From Flavobacteriales bacterium UBA7468 (GTDB taxonomy: Bacteria > Bacteroidota > Bacteroidia > Flavobacteriales_D > Crocinitomicaceae), in assembly GCA_002478565.1 (NCBI GenBank), contig DLPC01000015.1:1-64000 (forward strand): a stretch of DNA of 64,000 nucleotides, in the 5' to 3' direction. Below the pieces are notes generated by a model. That model made no database searches. It saw only the letters and a program-made list of their open reading frames with translations, and was not told the DNA's origin. Below are positions 62,032 through 64,000 of the stretch, one piece after another (the first letter of the stretch is position 1; each line of letters begins with the position of its first letter). The position numbers and the translations under genes were made by a program.

Positions 62032-62491
62032 GTAAGCGCCGCACTACCTTGATGGCCTCCTCAATGTGGCCAACGGGGTTGGTTTGAGAATTAAAAATAC
62101 CGGCAATTTTTTGATCGAGCCCTATCACATAAGTGACTCGACCGGGAATGAGGCCAAATAAATTACCAGGTACGCCAAAAAGTTGGCGTACCTTTTTTTG
62201 TTGATCTGAAAGTAGGGTATAAGACAAGCCATGTTTGGTTTGAAAGGCTGCATGAGCAGCAGCTGAATCTGAGGAAATGCCGAAAACTTCACATCCTAAA
62301 TCTACGAAGTCTGCATAGGCATCTCTAAAAGCACAGGCTTCTTTGGTGCAACCCGGGGTGTCATCTTTGGGGTAAAAAAATAAAACAAGAATTTTTTTAC
62401 CGAGAAAGGATTCCATGTGGACTTCTTTCCCGTGGCTGTCAGGTAAACTAAACTTGGGGCATTGATTGCCTATTTGTAGGGCTTGGCTCAT
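62021..62491 (-). CDS. bcp: Thioredoxin-dependent thiol peroxidase (Bcp/PrxQ)
   Basis: Bcp reduces hydrogen peroxide and organic hydroperoxides with thioredoxin. The 156-residue peroxiredoxin has QCPKFSLPDSHGKEV, then LVLFFYPKDDTPGCTKEACAFRD with the peroxidatic Cys and a resolving Cys five residues on, and GISSDSAAAHAAFQTKHGL. It overlaps the photolyase gene by 4 bp, so the two are likely co-expressed, a pairing that fits oxidative and light stress. Confidence 0.94.
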   Translation of the reverse strand: MSQALQIGNQCPKFSLPDSHGKEVHMESFLGKKILVLFFYPKDDTPGCTKEACAFRDAYADFVDLGCEVFGISSDSAAAHAAFQTKHGLSYTLLSDQQKKVRQLFGVPGNLFGLIPGRVTYVIGLDQKIAGIFNSQTNPVGHIEEAIKVVRRLLTA

Positions 62492-63783
62492 TGTAAGGCA
62501 GCTTTAAATCGGGACAAAATGCGTTCTCTGGCAAATTTGTGCTCGACAATTGGTTGGACATATTGTGCAGTTCCAAACTCAGGAACCCATTTTTTGATGT
62601 AAAGATAGTTTGGATCAAATTTCTTTTGCTGGGCCTCTGGATTAAAAACTCTGAAATAGGGTGCGGCATCACAACCACAGCCAGCGGCCCATTGCCAACC
62701 ACCAATGTTGCTCGCCAACTCGAAATCGTGTAGTTTTTCGGCAAAATAGCGCTCGCCCCAGCGCCAATCTATTAAAAGGTGTTTGGTCAGGAAGCTCGCA
62801 ACAACCATTCTTACGCGGTTGTGCATGAAACCAGTTTCGTTGAGTTCTCGCATACCGGCATCTACTAACGGATAACCTGTTTTGCCTGCGCACCATGCTT
62901 TGAAATCAGTTTCGTTGTTTTCCCATACGATGTGATCATAGGCTGGCTTGAATGCCTTTTCGGTTGTTTGGGGAAAATGAAAAAGGATCATTTGATAGAA
63001 GTCTCGCCAAATCAGTTCATTGAGAAATTTTTCATTCGTTTGAAGTGCTTCTCTGGCTAATTTTCGGATTGAAATTGTTCCAAAACGTAAGTGCATGCTG
63101 AGTCTAGAGGTGCCTGCAATGGATGGTGTATCTCTTTGAAGGTGGTATTTTTTAAGGACTTCAATAGGCGTTTGGTTGTCGGGAAAATGCTGTGTTTGAT
63201 CAGCAGCAAAGCCCATTTCTTCTAAACTAATGAGTGCAGTTGCTGGCTTCTTTGCCATGTTGTGAAGGTACGTTTCCGTAGTGTAGGACTTCAAAAAATA
63301 AGCATTGAGCTTAGTCTTCCATTTTCTGGAGTAGGGCGTATAAATCGTATAAGGTTTACCATCATCCTTGACAACTTCACCTTTTTCAAAAATTACTTGA
63401 TCTTTGGCTCCTTTGAAATCAATTTGCATGCTTTTCAAGGCTTCAAAAACATGTTGATCACGCTCTATGGCACGCGGTTCGTAGTCACGGTTGGTATAGA
63501 CGCAACTGACTTCTAGTTTTTGAGCGAGTTCAGGAATCACGTTAAGCGGGTCACCATAAAGCACTGTCAGATCGGAGCCAAGCTGCTGATAAGCATTTTT
63601 GAGCGCTTTGATATTTTGGTAAATAAACAAAACCCGCTGATCGTTCTTGGGCAGATGCGTTAAAATTGTTTGATCAAAAACAAAAACGGCATGTACACTT
63701 TGACAAGATTTTAATGCTTTGAATAATCCGGCATTGTCAGTAATCCTTAAATCTCGTCTATGCCAAAATAATGCAGTGCTCAT
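62488..63783 (-). CDS. Cryptochrome/deoxyribodipyrimidine photolyase family protein
   Basis: A 431-residue light-driven DNA repair enzyme or related flavoprotein. The N-terminal antenna domain begins ALFWHRRDLRITDNAGLFKAL. The FAD domain has GTSRLSMHLRFGTISIRKL, LNELIWRDFYQMILFHFPQ, WCAGKTGYPLVDAGMREL, NRVRMVVASFLTKHLLIDWRWGERYF and NIGGWQWAAGCGCDAAPYFRVFNP, as in class I CPD photolyases. CPD photolyase is the most likely role; a cryptochrome-like function cannot be excluded. It overlaps queD by 4 bp (ATGA) and bcp by 4 bp. Confidence 0.92.
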   Translation of the reverse strand: MSTALFWHRRDLRITDNAGLFKALKSCQSVHAVFVFDQTILTHLPKNDQRVLFIYQNIKALKNAYQQLGSDLTVLYGDPLNVIPELAQKLEVSCVYTNRDYEPRAIERDQHVFEALKSMQIDFKGAKDQVIFEKGEVVKDDGKPYTIYTPYSRKWKTKLNAYFLKSYTTETYLHNMAKKPATALISLEEMGFAADQTQHFPDNQTPIEVLKKYHLQRDTPSIAGTSRLSMHLRFGTISIRKLAREALQTNEKFLNELIWRDFYQMILFHFPQTTEKAFKPAYDHIVWENNETDFKAWCAGKTGYPLVDAGMRELNETGFMHNRVRMVVASFLTKHLLIDWRWGERYFAEKLHDFELASNIGGWQWAAGCGCDAAPYFRVFNPEAQQKKFDPNYLYIKKWVPEFGTAQYVQPIVEHKFARERILSRFKAALQ

Positions 63784-64000
63784 TTTCCGTCGTAAACAAT
63801 GATGTTATTTTGGGTTTCCCAAAGTTTGATGCTTAAGCCATATTTTGGATCGAGTCGTTTTCTTAACAGGTCCCAGATAACGACAGCAATATTTTCTGCT
63901 GTTGGGTTCAAGTTGGCAAATTCAGGACAATCTAAATTGAGATTGCGGTGATCAAAGCGCTCCTGAACTTCCTCGTTGATAAGGTCTTTGACGATTTTTA
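63780..64000 (-). CDS. queD: 6-carboxytetrahydropterin synthase, C-terminal part
   Basis: The gene runs off the window; 73 codons are visible on the minus strand. The translated part contains KIVKDLINEEVQERFDHRNLN, LDCPEFANLNPTAENIAVVIW and LWETQNNIIVYDG, which are the C-terminal zinc-enzyme signatures of the 6-pyruvoyl-tetrahydropterin synthase/QueD family (the FDHRNLN and NPTAEN motifs). QueD makes 6-carboxytetrahydropterin for queuosine in tRNA. Its stop overlaps the photolyase ATG by 4 bp. Confidence 0.85.
   Translation of the reverse strand, partial: KIVKDLINEEVQERFDHRNLNLDCPEFANLNPTAENIAVVIWDLLRKRLDPKYGLSIKLWETQNNIIVYDGK

Overview
The window reads as chromosomal DNA of a Bacteroidota bacterium, most likely Flavobacteriales or a close relative. 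The signs are a SusC/SusD pair, several C-terminal type IX secretion (T9SS) sorting tails, starts without Shine-Dalgarno motifs, a -7 promoter box of the TAnnTTTG type, a Bacteroidota-type FtsL, and a DnaE with a fused N-terminal exonuclease. Genus and species cannot be read from the sequence. I found no rRNA, tRNA, CRISPR array, insertion sequence, prophage or integrase. Genes are dense and no gene-free stretch exceeds 300 bases.

Layout. (1) 1-4003: recG and accA on the minus strand, divergent from ispE. (2) 4004-18567: a starch/maltodextrin utilisation locus. It holds a T9SS-secreted starch-binding protein, a T9SS alpha-amylase, a CotH-type putative secreted kinase, a cyclomaltodextrinase-like GH13 enzyme, a GH31 alpha-glucosidase, and then SusC and SusD. 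The same 13-bp palindrome (TGTCAAGTTGACA) stands before the first gene, twice in tandem, and before susC, once, which points to one unidentified regulator. (3) 18615-23537, minus strand: a second CotH protein coupled to lnt, then rpmA/rplU and an EamA transporter. (4) 23805-39670: a full Bacteroidota division and cell-wall (dcw) cluster, mraZ-rsmH-ftsL-ftsI-murE-mraY-murD-ftsW-murG-murC-ftsQ-ftsA-ftsZ-yqeY, with MraZ-box-like repeats upstream. (5) 39673-41478: methionine salvage genes mtnB-mtnD-mtnC directly behind yqeY. (6) 41562-52797, mostly minus strand: a DUF1573 protein, corA, a 47-residue FeoB-associated cysteine-rich protein, feoB, feoA, lysC, gpsA, an AIM24-like protein (plus strand), a CvfB-like RNA-binding protein, an unknown secreted protein, rpe and an L,D-transpeptidase. 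(7) 52848-58739, plus strand: rhomboid protease, class IV aminotransferase and dnaE. (8) 58849-64000: a zinc-ribbon/Nif3/outer-membrane-barrel trio, yceI, bcp, photolyase and the 3' part of queD.

How the genes work together. The starch locus suggests surface binding and first cutting of starch by T9SS-delivered proteins, uptake of oligosaccharides through SusCD, and periplasmic breakdown to glucose by the GH13 and GH31 enzymes. The two CotH proteins in and beside this locus are its most unusual part. The dcw cluster makes lipid II and assembles the divisome. The DNPR motif of MurE indicates meso-diaminopimelate peptidoglycan, which suits lysC and the L,D-transpeptidase elsewhere in the window.

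All functions are inferred from motifs and known gene order; no database search was run.
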